From positions 248,001 through 312,000 of the forward strand of contig NZ_JAUKPO010000005.1 of assembly GCF_030503435.1 (NCBI RefSeq): a stretch of 64,000 nucleotides of DNA. Direction: 5' to 3'. Position 1 is the first letter of the stretch, and the number at the start of each line of letters is the position of its first letter. The notes below the pieces were generated by a model. The model ran no database searches. It saw nothing but the letters and a program-made list of their open reading frames with translations, and was not told the DNA's origin. Position numbers and translations under genes: made by a program. Positions 54,024-62,928 of this stretch are shown here, piece by piece. The DNA comes from Rhodocytophaga aerolata. GTDB lineage: Bacteria; Bacteroidota; Bacteroidia; Cytophagales; 172606-1.

Positions 54024-55093
54024 CGAAAATACTCGTTCTTCCGGACGCCGGACCTCAAAATCCTTTTCAATACCAGATGATTGACTTGCTGAAAAAAAAT
54101 GGCTATCAGGTAATAAAGGCTCCCAGGAGAAGGTTTTTTGCTACCTTGAGTGCCTTTGATAAATATCAACCTGATATCGTTTATTTTGACTGGATACAGA
54201 GTTTCATTCTGGGTAAAACTCTAGTATTGACTCTGGTAAAATGTGTATGTTTTTTTCTAGAACTTCAGTATATAAGCAGGATTAAGAAAAAACCCATTCT
54301 TCATACCCTGCACAATATGCATAACCATGCAAAAAGATGGCTATGGATAGAACGGCAAATTTATACGTACTTCTTAAAAAAGTGCTACCGTATACGTGTC
54401 TACTCACAGACTACAAAAGATAAGGTAGTGAACATCTTTAAAGTAAATCCTGATAAAATTCATATCATAGAAGATGTTCCTTTCCACTTATATTATCCCA
54501 ATACAGTTACCCGTGAAGAAAGCCGGAAATTTTTGAATATCCCCGCTCAGCAGTATGTATACTTGTTTCAAGGGATGATAAAACCTTATAAAGGCATAGA
54601 TGATTTACTTTCAGCCTTTAAGCAGATGTATTCAAAGGATGACATGCTTATTATTGCAGGTCCTACAGATAACCCAGAATATGTATCGCAATTACAAACA
54701 ATGGCAAAAGACTTGTCTGCACACATACGCTTTGTGAATGAATTCATACCTATACAGCACATTCAGTATTATTTTAATGCTGCCAATGTGGTAGTGCTTC
54801 CATTCAAAAATATTGAACATTCTAGCTCCATAGACCTAGCTATGTCTTTTGCTAAGCCAATTATTACCCTTCGAACAGAATTTCTGGCGGCACTGCTTCC
54901 ACATCAGTTTGGTCTTCTTTTTACAACAATTGATGATCTGAAAGAGAAAATGATAACTGTAAAAACCATAGATGAACAATTTGTTGGGCGAAGAAATTTT
55001 TTAATTGCCGATAACTCTAACTATAAAGAATTTTTGTCATTTTTTGATCTTAATGGTCAGTTGAAGAAGCAAAATAAATATATACTGAAGTAG
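54020..55093 (+). CDS. GT4-type glycosyltransferase
   Basis: A 357-residue glycosyltransferase starting at GTG 54020, which overlaps the upstream TGA (GTGA). The C-terminal Glycos_transf_1 domain reads VYLFQGMIKPYKGIDDLLSAFKQM, the MLIIAGPTDNPEYVSQLQ segment and AANVVVLPFKNIEHSSSIDLAMSFAKPIITL, with the E-x7-E region replaced by the IEHSSSIDLAM version. HTLHNMHNHAKRW is in the N-terminal acceptor domain. It transfers a sugar from a nucleotide donor to the growing repeat unit. Translation is probably coupled to the acyltransferase. Confidence 0.85.
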   Translation: MTKILVLPDAGPQNPFQYQMIDLLKKNGYQVIKAPRRRFFATLSAFDKYQPDIVYFDWIQSFILGKTLVLTLVKCVCFFLELQYISRIKKKPILHTLHNMHNHAKRWLWIERQIYTYFLKKCYRIRVYSQTTKDKVVNIFKVNPDKIHIIEDVPFHLYYPNTVTREESRKFLNIPAQQYVYLFQGMIKPYKGIDDLLSAFKQMYSKDDMLIIAGPTDNPEYVSQLQTMAKDLSAHIRFVNEFIPIQHIQYYFNAANVVVLPFKNIEHSSSIDLAMSFAKPIITLRTEFLAALLPHQFGLLFTTIDDLKEKMITVKTIDEQFVGRRNFLIADNSNYKEFLSFFDLNGQLKKQNKYILK

Positions 55094-55162
55094 AACGATG
55101 ATTTGTGTAAAGCTTGGTAGAAACTTTCCATTATTTTAAGAACTTTACACCTGCAAAAGATT

Positions 55163-56284
55163 ATGAAAGTTCTGACAGTATTTGGTACCCGCCCTGAAGC
55201 CATTAAAATGGCTGTTCTAGTGAAGAAACTGAGCAATGACCCTTATTTTGAACACAAATTGTGTGTAACCGGCCAACACCGCCAAATGCTTGATCAGGTA
55301 TTGGAGTTATTTGGCCTGCAACCCGATTTTGACTTGAACATTATGCAGCCCAAACAAGATCTGTCAGACATTACAAGTAATATCCTGCTTGCTATCCGGA
55401 ATGTATTTAAACAGTTCAGGCCAGAGGTAGTGTTGGTACACGGCGATACTACAACCTGCTTTGCTGCTGCGCTTGCAGGTTTCTATGCCCAGATAAAAAT
55501 AGGTCATGTGGAAGCAGGTTTACGTACAGGTAATTTGCAATCACCTTACCCGGAAGAAGCCAACCGGACTTTGGTAAGCAGGCTGGCAAATTATCATTTT
55601 GCTCCTACAACAAAGAATATTGAAAATTTGTTAAGGGAGGGGATTTCACCCGAAAGTATTATCCAGACTGGCAATACAGTTATTGATGCGCTACAGCAAA
55701 TTTCCACTACCATTCATTCCCTTTCCGGCTCACTAAAAGATAGCCCAGTAGCAAAATTAATTGAGAATAAAGAGAAAATTCTTCTGGTTACCGGACATAG
55801 ACGCGAAAATTTTGGACAAGGGTTTATTGAGATCTGCAGAGCCCTACGAACAATCTCTGAGAAATATCCCCGGCTGCATATTGTTTATCCTGTACATTTG
55901 AATCCTAATGTGCTGGAGCCTGTGCATAGCATCATAGGAAATATTGCAGCTATTCATTTGCTGGAACCCTTATCGTATACCGATTTTGTTTTCCTGATGA
56001 AAAACAGCTACCTGGTATTAACTGATTCGGGGGGAGTGCAAGAAGAGGCTCCAGGCCTGGGGAAACCCGTACTGGTAATGCGGGACACAACCGAACGTCC
56101 GGAAGCAGTAGAGGCCGGTACGGTGAAGCTAGTAGGAGCAAATGAACATAATATTGTTCAGGGTATTTCCGAGTTGCTAAACAATGAAAGTTTATATAGG
56201 CAGATGTCAACAGCAAGAAATCCGTATGGAGACGGCCTGGCCAGTGACCGGATTGTTACATTTCTAAAAAATCTCTCCTACTAA
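55163..56284 (+). CDS. wecB: UDP-N-acetylglucosamine 2-epimerase (non-hydrolysing)
   Basis: A 373-residue enzyme that interconverts UDP-GlcNAc and UDP-ManNAc, feeding ManNAc units into the surface polysaccharide. VLTVFGTRPEAIKMAVLV at the start, VLVHGDTTTCFAAALAGFY, GHVEAGLRTGNLQSPYPEEANRTLVSRLA and VTGHRRENFGQGF are all family signatures. DSGGVQEEAPGLGKPVLVMRDTTERPEAVEAGT completes the active site. Length is normal. Confidence 0.95.
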   Translation: MKVLTVFGTRPEAIKMAVLVKKLSNDPYFEHKLCVTGQHRQMLDQVLELFGLQPDFDLNIMQPKQDLSDITSNILLAIRNVFKQFRPEVVLVHGDTTTCFAAALAGFYAQIKIGHVEAGLRTGNLQSPYPEEANRTLVSRLANYHFAPTTKNIENLLREGISPESIIQTGNTVIDALQQISTTIHSLSGSLKDSPVAKLIENKEKILLVTGHRRENFGQGFIEICRALRTISEKYPRLHIVYPVHLNPNVLEPVHSIIGNIAAIHLLEPLSYTDFVFLMKNSYLVLTDSGGVQEEAPGLGKPVLVMRDTTERPEAVEAGTVKLVGANEHNIVQGISELLNNESLYRQMSTARNPYGDGLASDRIVTFLKNLSY

Positions 56285-56304
56285 TTAATTTTATCTTTTC
56301 CTTG

Positions 56305-57345
56305 ATGAGCAAACCTGCACTTTTATATATTTCTATTAATGACGGCTCAGATACAAGAATAAACAAAGAAATTCAGACATTAGCTGCCCACTTTTCTATA
56401 TACTACATTGGAATAGGAAAAAGTGAAGAAAAAGCATTTGTACAACGTTATTGTAAAAGTTTTCAAACAGTAAAAGGGCATCACAAAAGTTTACTAGCCT
56501 TACTTAAGTTTTATCTGCTTTTTTTAAAATTATACTTTACCAGGCCCTTTCAAGCAATTCATGTAATCAATGAACAACTATTACTGATTTTTTATCCGTT
56601 TCTATACGTGAGTAGAAAAAAAGTAGTGTTAGATATTTTCGATTCTATTTTCCTCCGGTCAGGCAAACAAATGGAGCTGCTCAAAAAAATCACCTACCAT
56701 TTACCCGTTGTTATTCTGGTTACGGATGATAATCGCAAAACCTTAATGCCTATTCAGTTTGGGAATAAAATAAAAGTGCTGGAAAACTATCCTTATAAAT
56801 ATGCAGGTGTAGCTGCTAAAATACCGGATCCTGGTAAACTGGTTATTTTTTACAACGGCTCTATGAGTAAGGCCAGAGGAACGGAAATACTACAACAGTT
56901 ACTACGCCTTTCTCCGGATATTTCCATAAAAATGGCAGGATGGATTTATGATGAACCTACAAAAGAATTGTCCTTGCACCCGCAAGTAACATATCTGGGA
57001 GTAATTACCCAACAGGAATCCATGCAAGTGGCCAGTACCTGCGATTATATACTTTCTTTGTACGAACCTAAAAATGAGAATAATATTAATGCAAGTCCTA
57101 ATAAAATATATGATGCCATTCAGGCCCGTACGCCGGTGATTATTAATGCAGAAGTTAAAATTGCCGGTTTTGTAAAAAAGCAAGGGATTGGCTATGTTAC
57201 AGATTCTTTTTACAACCTTAATTATCAACAGCTGCTACAAGACCTATGTAGGCTCAAGGGTACATTTGTCTTTAGCCCAGATCTACAGCATACCTATACC
57301 TGGGAAGCAATTGAACACAAATTAGTAGAGGCACATAGACAATGA
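56305..57345 (+). CDS. Glycosyltransferase, GT-B fold
   Basis: A 346-residue protein starting at ATG 56305. ALLYISINDGSDTRINKEIQTLAAHF is the N-terminal GT-B start, KVVLDIFDSIFLRSG lies mid-protein and the C-terminal half has LVIFYNGSMSKARGTEILQQLL, then VTYLGVITQQESMQVASTCDYILSLYEPKNENNINASPNKIYDAIQARTPVI, a typical nucleotide-sugar site of GT4-like enzymes. The donor is unknown. The stop overlaps the next ATG (ATGA), indicating translational coupling. Confidence 0.8.
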   Translation: MSKPALLYISINDGSDTRINKEIQTLAAHFSIYYIGIGKSEEKAFVQRYCKSFQTVKGHHKSLLALLKFYLLFLKLYFTRPFQAIHVINEQLLLIFYPFLYVSRKKVVLDIFDSIFLRSGKQMELLKKITYHLPVVILVTDDNRKTLMPIQFGNKIKVLENYPYKYAGVAAKIPDPGKLVIFYNGSMSKARGTEILQQLLRLSPDISIKMAGWIYDEPTKELSLHPQVTYLGVITQQESMQVASTCDYILSLYEPKNENNINASPNKIYDAIQARTPVIINAEVKIAGFVKKQGIGYVTDSFYNLNYQQLLQDLCRLKGTFVFSPDLQHTYTWEAIEHKLVEAHRQ

Positions 57346-58466
57346 AGATATTATTATGTACCAATGCTTTTGAAAATATTACCAATGGACCGGCAAAATT
57401 TGCCAATCTGGTATTGCAAATCAATGACCGCTATCCTCAACACCAGATCCGGATTTTAACAGAGGATGTTTCCGAAAGCAGACTAACTTCCCTAAAATAT
57501 GTATATAAAGTAACGCTGAACTATCCTGGGTTTCTACGACTATTTGGTCAGTTTCTCCGTATGTTTATCTACTATAACAAAGCTAAGCAGATACAAAAAG
57601 AATATGACTACGATGTATTAGTGTATATTAATTCATTTAATGGATTATGGGCTTCCTTGGTATCAGACAAACCTACCATAGGAATGATTAACGATGATAA
57701 TAACTTACGTACTAATTTCAAAAATTTTACTAACCAAAGGTGGGCAAAGAAGATAATATTTAAATATTTAGAGAAACTTTCTGCAAAGCATCACAAAGGC
57801 ATTATTTCAAATTCAGATTATCTAACTCAGCAAATACTTAAAGCCTATTCACTACCATCTACCAGAGTGACCCGGCTTTATAAATCTATAGATCTAGATA
57901 ATACCACTTTCCAACCTCATAGAGAATTTAAACAACCTATACGAGTTTTATTTATAAAAGCAGATTACATTAGAGGCGGCCTTACAGTATTGGCTGCTGC
58001 GCTGCAAAGCCTGCAACCCTTAACTTTTGAATTAACGATTATAGGTCCAAGCCAAGGGTTTGGCAACCATATCTCTTCTATCTTTAAAGACACCACAAAT
58101 ACCACTGTTCACTTCTTAGGTGAACAACCACAAGCAACTGTATTTACGCTCCTGACAACACAAGATATCTTTTGTGTTCCTTCTTTACAAGAAGCTTTGG
58201 GAGTTGCCAATATCGAAGCATTGGCTTATGGAATTCCAGTTGTAAGTACAAAGGCAGGAGGTATACCAGAAGTATTAGATAATGGCAACAATGGATGGAT
58301 GGCAGTCCCCGGTAATCCACTAGATCTGGCCTCTGCTTTACAAGCCTGTATACAGAACACTGAACAACGATTACAAAAATCGATAAATGGCCGCAGGTAC
58401 ATTGAAAGGTTCTCGGCTCCATACATGTTTAAAGAATTTCTTCGTATTTTAGAAGAATGCAAGTAA
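57342..58466 (+). CDS. GT4-family glycosyltransferase
   Basis: A 374-residue glycosyltransferase with a Glyco_transf_4-like N-terminal domain (ILLCTNAFENITNGPAKFANLVL) and a C-terminal Glycos_transf_1 domain: RVLFIKADYIRGGLTVLAAAL, then DIFCVPSLQEALGVANIEALAYGIPVVSTKAGGIPEVLDNGNNGWM. This includes the E-A-L-G-x3-I-E-A motif that binds the donor. It probably adds a hexose or HexNAc. The ATG overlaps the upstream stop, and its own stop overlaps the start of the polymerase gene by 10 nt. Confidence 0.9.
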   Translation: MKILLCTNAFENITNGPAKFANLVLQINDRYPQHQIRILTEDVSESRLTSLKYVYKVTLNYPGFLRLFGQFLRMFIYYNKAKQIQKEYDYDVLVYINSFNGLWASLVSDKPTIGMINDDNNLRTNFKNFTNQRWAKKIIFKYLEKLSAKHHKGIISNSDYLTQQILKAYSLPSTRVTRLYKSIDLDNTTFQPHREFKQPIRVLFIKADYIRGGLTVLAAALQSLQPLTFELTIIGPSQGFGNHISSIFKDTTNTTVHFLGEQPQATVFTLLTTQDIFCVPSLQEALGVANIEALAYGIPVVSTKAGGIPEVLDNGNNGWMAVPGNPLDLASALQACIQNTEQRLQKSINGRRYIERFSAPYMFKEFLRILEECK

Positions 58467-59776
58467 GCATCGCAGAACAAACTCAACCGGCTTCATCCGT
58501 TGCCGCGCAAACTACACCCACTAAGCGCGACTATCATCGTATACTTTTCTTTATGAATGTAGTATTAGTTGTGGTAGGTTATGGCCTTGCGCATCCAACA
58601 GGGTTTGCTTCAGTTGGGCCAATGAAAATACTCCGAATTCTAGTTTTAGGTTTTTCATTATTCTACCTTTTTAATTCTAAAAAGCATTATCAGTATATCT
58701 TCAAAGGAAGTTCATCCTGGATTCTATGGGTATTTATTACACTGAATATTTATGTTCTGCCTTTTAGCGCAAACATTTTTATAAGTTTTGAGAAATTTAT
58801 CAATCTTGTTCCATATTTTATTTATATAAATTATTTTGTTATCTATCTCTTCCGAGCTTACGATAAGGAATATGTTATTACCTTTATTTTAAGGTGTCTC
58901 AATATAACCTATTTGATCCCAGTAGCTTCATTTATTTTGTTTGGTGGCGGCTTTGCACAAGACGATATTTATGGAGAAGTAGTAGGTGGCTTCGTCTCTA
59001 ATCACTATGGGTGGGGTTGTGCCATATTCTTGGCCTCCAGCTTAGATTTACTGAGAAATAGAGTTATTGTCTCTAAAAACAAGAAAATTCTCCTCATTTT
59101 TTTATGCCTGATTGCAACCTATATATTAGCCATTAGTGGCTCTCGAAGTGGATATTTAACTTTTGCCCTCTGCTTTCTGATTTTTGTGCTTAAAAACAGT
59201 AATACTAGTTTTTATATAAAAATATTTAGCACCATTGCTGCAACGTACTTTGTGTTTCATCTCTACACAGACAATGATTCAGCTTTAAATAAAAGATTAG
59301 CAAAAACAGAAACGCAATTGGAAAAAGGAGATGCCAGAAGTGCAATTTATGAATTAGGATTTAATACAATGGCAAATCACCCCGAAAACATTCTCACCGG
59401 TTTTGGTTTTTATACATTTAGAGAAGCCATGTTTGAATTGAATTCCAATGTTGATCCAAAAGTGCTTAGAATCAACCTTCATAATTCTTATTTAGAATTG
59501 TTTTTTGGTAGCGGTTTGTTCGTTTTTACGTTTTTTTTATTATTTTTTGTAGGGAAAAGTTTATGGAATTTTGCTGTTTATCACTCGTCGCGTTATACCT
59601 TTCTTCCACCTATCCTGCTAATTCCTTTTTTTGAGAACAATTTTAATCCAGGACAATTTTTATTCTTTCCCTGGTTTGCCATCATGTTCTATTATATTCA
59701 TTACAATGAGCGGCAAATAAAAATTGAAGAGGTTATCACACCAATGCCCCCAGTTAGAAAACACCAGTTCTTATAG
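58457..59776 (+). CDS. O-antigen polymerase/ligase-family membrane protein (Wzy/WaaL-like)
   Basis: A 439-residue polytopic protein with about eleven membrane segments and the Wzy_C-type periplasmic region: ISGSRSGYLTFALCFLIFVL, the AKTETQLEKGDARSAIYELGFNTMANHPENILTGFG loop and the hallmark NLHNSYLELFFGSGLFVF (His-Asn-x-x-L-E). It polymerises or ligates the undecaprenyl-linked repeat units made by the cluster. Which of the two is not decided by sequence. It overlaps the upstream gene by 10 nt and ends the cluster. No flippase or export genes follow. Confidence 0.85.
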   Translation: MQVSIAEQTQPASSVAAQTTPTKRDYHRILFFMNVVLVVVGYGLAHPTGFASVGPMKILRILVLGFSLFYLFNSKKHYQYIFKGSSSWILWVFITLNIYVLPFSANIFISFEKFINLVPYFIYINYFVIYLFRAYDKEYVITFILRCLNITYLIPVASFILFGGGFAQDDIYGEVVGGFVSNHYGWGCAIFLASSLDLLRNRVIVSKNKKILLIFLCLIATYILAISGSRSGYLTFALCFLIFVLKNSNTSFYIKIFSTIAATYFVFHLYTDNDSALNKRLAKTETQLEKGDARSAIYELGFNTMANHPENILTGFGFYTFREAMFELNSNVDPKVLRINLHNSYLELFFGSGLFVFTFFLLFFVGKSLWNFAVYHSSRYTFLPPILLIPFFENNFNPGQFLFFPWFAIMFYYIHYNERQIKIEEVITPMPPVRKHQFL

Positions 59777-59791
59777 CCAGCTTCCTTTAGC

Positions 59792-59819
59792 GGGAGTTAA
59801 ATCTTTTTATTAACCTCCC
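59792..59819. terminator. Terminator between the polysaccharide cluster and the GH3 gene
   Basis: GGGAGTTAA (59792-59800) pairs with TTAACCTCCC (59810-59819) with one bulged base. It serves two convergent genes. Confidence 0.55.
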
Positions 59820-59826
59820 TTTCAAT

Positions 59827-62800
59827 CTATTTTCTGTCTACGTCCAGTAAGCTACTATTTACCTGGCTTTGTTGAATTACTTCATAAACAGCTTGTTGTA
59901 TGCCTGTACGTGTATTGAGCTGGCCTAACTTTGGATTATTTCTGGTAGGATATACGCGGTTAGACAGAAATACATAAAGCAGGTCATTGGCAGGGTCAAC
60001 CCAGGTGAAGGTACCGGTAAATCCTGAATGGCCGAAACTTTCTTTACTGGCACTATAGGCTGCACTCCCACTCCGTGATGGAATAATATCCGGCTTATCA
60101 AACCCGATGGCCCGCCGGTTGCCACTCTCACAAAACTGGCATTGAGTAAACTCACTAAGGGTAGCTGCATTGATAAATTGCCTTCCTCCATACATCCCCT
60201 TCTGCAAATACATCTGCATGAGTTTAGCTAGATCGTTGGCTGTACCAAACAATCCGGCATGGCCAGATAAGCCGTTTAACATGGCTGCTCCTTCGTCATG
60301 TACACGGCCATGAATCTGATTTTTCCGGAATAAAGAATCATATTCGGTGGGCACAATCCTGGAAAGAGGAAAATGTTTGTATGGATTATAGGTTAGGGTA
60401 TATGCTCCCAGTGGTTGATAAAAAGTCGTTTTCAGGTAACTTTCAAAATCCTGTCCGGTTTGCTTTTTTACCAGTTGTGGATACAGATAATAGGATAAAT
60501 CGGAATACACATAGCCTGGTTTTTCGTTCAATGGGGAATTCTTAATGGCTTTGTATAGCTTTTTATGATAATTGCGGTTCAGGTATAAGTTATCAGCAAC
60601 TTTGTAAGGAAAACGTCTGCTGGAATCTGCTTTGAAGGTAAACCACTTAAACTTCCCGTTTTTCTTAATAGTACTCTGCCAGAAGGGAATCCAGGCTTTC
60701 AGGCGGGCCTGGTGTGTGAGTATTTGCCGGAAAGAAAGATCTGCTTTGTTGGAATTTTTGTATGCCGGCAAATAGGTTCCAAGCGTAGCATCTACATTAA
60801 ATTTCCCTTCATCCTGCAATTTCATGAGGGCAGGCAATGAAGCACTGATTTTAGTTATAGAAGCCAGGTCGTATACATCAGTAGGGCTTACAGGCGTAGT
60901 ATTGTCGTACGTATGATAGCCATACGTTTTATGGAAAATCACCTTTCCTTCTTTTGCGATCAGTACCTGACACCCTGGAACGGCCTTTTCATTTAGCGCC
61001 TGCATAGCCAGTGAGTCTATCTTACGGGTTAGCAGGGCGCCATCTATACCAACTTCCTCTGGCATGGTATACTTTAGCCGCCTCAAATCATCAGACTGCA
61101 TACCCATAAACAAAGGAAAGTCGGGTTTAACAGATACCGGAAGTTTACCAGTAGCAGTAATGGCTCCAAAAATCAACTGGGCAGCCAGCTCCTGGGCATG
61201 GATACTTTCCTGATAAGCCATCACCAGTCCGGGATATTTTTGTATATTGGTTAATTTGGAGAGGGTATACACATTGCCAAACAGGCTAATCACCGCTTTT
61301 TTAGAAAGGGCTAATTGCTTTACGGCATTGATCATAGAAGGAGTAATACCAAAGTTGCGGGGCGGACGAATAGAGGGCACGTGTACGCCAACAATTACCA
61401 GATTGTAGGCCTTTAACTTTTCTTGTAAAGCCGGCAAAGCGTTCTCCTGGCTGTTGAGGGGCAAAGTAAAATGATCTACGTTGGTGTATTTTGCCAGCAT
61501 TTGCTGGTAAGGGGTAACGGCCTCTACACCTATCGAAACAGAAGCTATTTTTAAGGTGTCCAACCGGAGTAGCGGAAGAATACTTCCTTCGTTCTTCAAG
61601 ACGGTAAGCGAAGCTTCTGTTAGCTTGCGGTTAATTAATTGGGCTTCCGGCCGGTTCAGGTCTTCTACCAGATTAGCCATTTCAATGGGTGTATAGGTAT
61701 GTAAACCTGCCCAATATTTCGCAAACAGAATTTTACGGCAGCGGATATCTATTTCCTGCTGGGTAATCTGTTTATTTTTGATTGCCTTTTTAATTTCTTC
61801 TATTGCTTTGGGTACACTCTCTGTGAATTCCAACACATCATTACCGGCCAGTACAGCCTTTACATCGGCTACTCCCGGGGAGTAATAACTGGTAACCCCT
61901 TTCATATTCATGGCATCCGTAAAGATCAAGCCTTTAAAACCTAATTCATTCTTCAGCAGGTCCGTAATAATGGGTTTGGACAATGTAGAAGGAAGATTTT
62001 TAGCAGTATCCAGCTGAGGGATACTTAGATGCGCCACCATTACCCCACCTATTCCTTCATTAATAAGTGTTTGGAAAGGGTACAATTCCAGAGAATCCAG
62101 CCGCTGTCTGTCATGTTTGATGACTGGAAGGGAGTAATGCGAATCGGCATCGGTATCGCCGTGTCCCGGAAAATGTTTGGCTGTAGCTATAATTCCGTTA
62201 TCCTGCATGCCTTTCATATAAGCATAACCTTTTTCAGCTACTTTATATTTATCCTCCCCGAAGGAACGGAAGCTAATGACCGGGTTATTCGGATTGTTGT
62301 TCACATCTACTACCGGAGCAAAATTTACATGCATCCCAATCCGCTTAAATTGCCTTGCCACTTCTGACCCCATCTGGTAAATTAGCTGATTATCCTGTAT
62401 GGCGCCTAAAGTCATCTGGTAAGGAAAACGGATAGTGCTATCCAGCCGCATGCCCAGCCCCCATTCGGCGTCCATAGCTACCATTAATGGCACCTTAGAT
62501 ATCGCCTGGTAATTGTTTGTTAAATTGGCTTGCCGAACTGGCCCTCCCTGAAAAAAGATCAACCCACCAATTTTGTATTGCTGAATCAGCTTGCTAATGG
62601 TATCTGCATGCCCTGGACCTCGGTTTGAATAGGCGGCCACCATCAGCAACTGGCCTATCCGCTCATCTGGGGTGAGTTTATTCATCACTGAATCTACCCA
62701 CTGCTGGCCGCTAGGCAAAAAGGGAGGTTCTGCATGGGGATTAGCTCGCTGTTGCTGAGCAAAGGCTGCCATGGTTAAGCAGGTGAAAACAAGTAGAAAG

Positions 62801-62850
62801 AAAAACTTATATATCCGGGAAGCAAACCAAACAGGTAAATAGGTGGACAT
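59827..62850 (-). CDS. GH3 glycosidase fused to a serine beta-lactamase-like domain
   Basis: A 1007-residue exported protein (signal peptide around residues 12-31, FFFLLVFTCLTMAAFA). The N-terminal GH3 domain (about 40-390) has KHFPGHGDTDADSHYSLPVI (the His/Asp loop of NagZ-type beta-N-acetylglucosaminidases) and LIFTDAMNMKGVTSYYSPG with the catalytic Asp. A GH3 C-terminal domain follows (430-590). The last 390 residues form a class C beta-lactamase/PBP-like domain with SxxK in ASITKISAS and a Tyr motif in YVYSDLSYYL; HSGFTG near 940 may be the third motif. The fusion is common in Bacteroidota and probably works on peptidoglycan or glycans in the periplasm. Confidence 0.9.
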   Translation of the reverse strand: MSTYLPVWFASRIYKFFFLLVFTCLTMAAFAQQQRANPHAEPPFLPSGQQWVDSVMNKLTPDERIGQLLMVAAYSNRGPGHADTISKLIQQYKIGGLIFFQGGPVRQANLTNNYQAISKVPLMVAMDAEWGLGMRLDSTIRFPYQMTLGAIQDNQLIYQMGSEVARQFKRIGMHVNFAPVVDVNNNPNNPVISFRSFGEDKYKVAEKGYAYMKGMQDNGIIATAKHFPGHGDTDADSHYSLPVIKHDRQRLDSLELYPFQTLINEGIGGVMVAHLSIPQLDTAKNLPSTLSKPIITDLLKNELGFKGLIFTDAMNMKGVTSYYSPGVADVKAVLAGNDVLEFTESVPKAIEEIKKAIKNKQITQQEIDIRCRKILFAKYWAGLHTYTPIEMANLVEDLNRPEAQLINRKLTEASLTVLKNEGSILPLLRLDTLKIASVSIGVEAVTPYQQMLAKYTNVDHFTLPLNSQENALPALQEKLKAYNLVIVGVHVPSIRPPRNFGITPSMINAVKQLALSKKAVISLFGNVYTLSKLTNIQKYPGLVMAYQESIHAQELAAQLIFGAITATGKLPVSVKPDFPLFMGMQSDDLRRLKYTMPEEVGIDGALLTRKIDSLAMQALNEKAVPGCQVLIAKEGKVIFHKTYGYHTYDNTTPVSPTDVYDLASITKISASLPALMKLQDEGKFNVDATLGTYLPAYKNSNKADLSFRQILTHQARLKAWIPFWQSTIKKNGKFKWFTFKADSSRRFPYKVADNLYLNRNYHKKLYKAIKNSPLNEKPGYVYSDLSYYLYPQLVKKQTGQDFESYLKTTFYQPLGAYTLTYNPYKHFPLSRIVPTEYDSLFRKNQIHGRVHDEGAAMLNGLSGHAGLFGTANDLAKLMQMYLQKGMYGGRQFINAATLSEFTQCQFCESGNRRAIGFDKPDIIPSRSGSAAYSASKESFGHSGFTGTFTWVDPANDLLYVFLSNRVYPTRNNPKLGQLNTRTGIQQAVYEVIQQSQVNSSLLDVDRK

Positions 62851-62928
62851 TCTGGTAAGTAGGTTAAATGCTTTAAAAAAAGATTGACAGACAAAACATG
62901 CCGGGCAAGCTTCTGTAGAAAAATAAAA

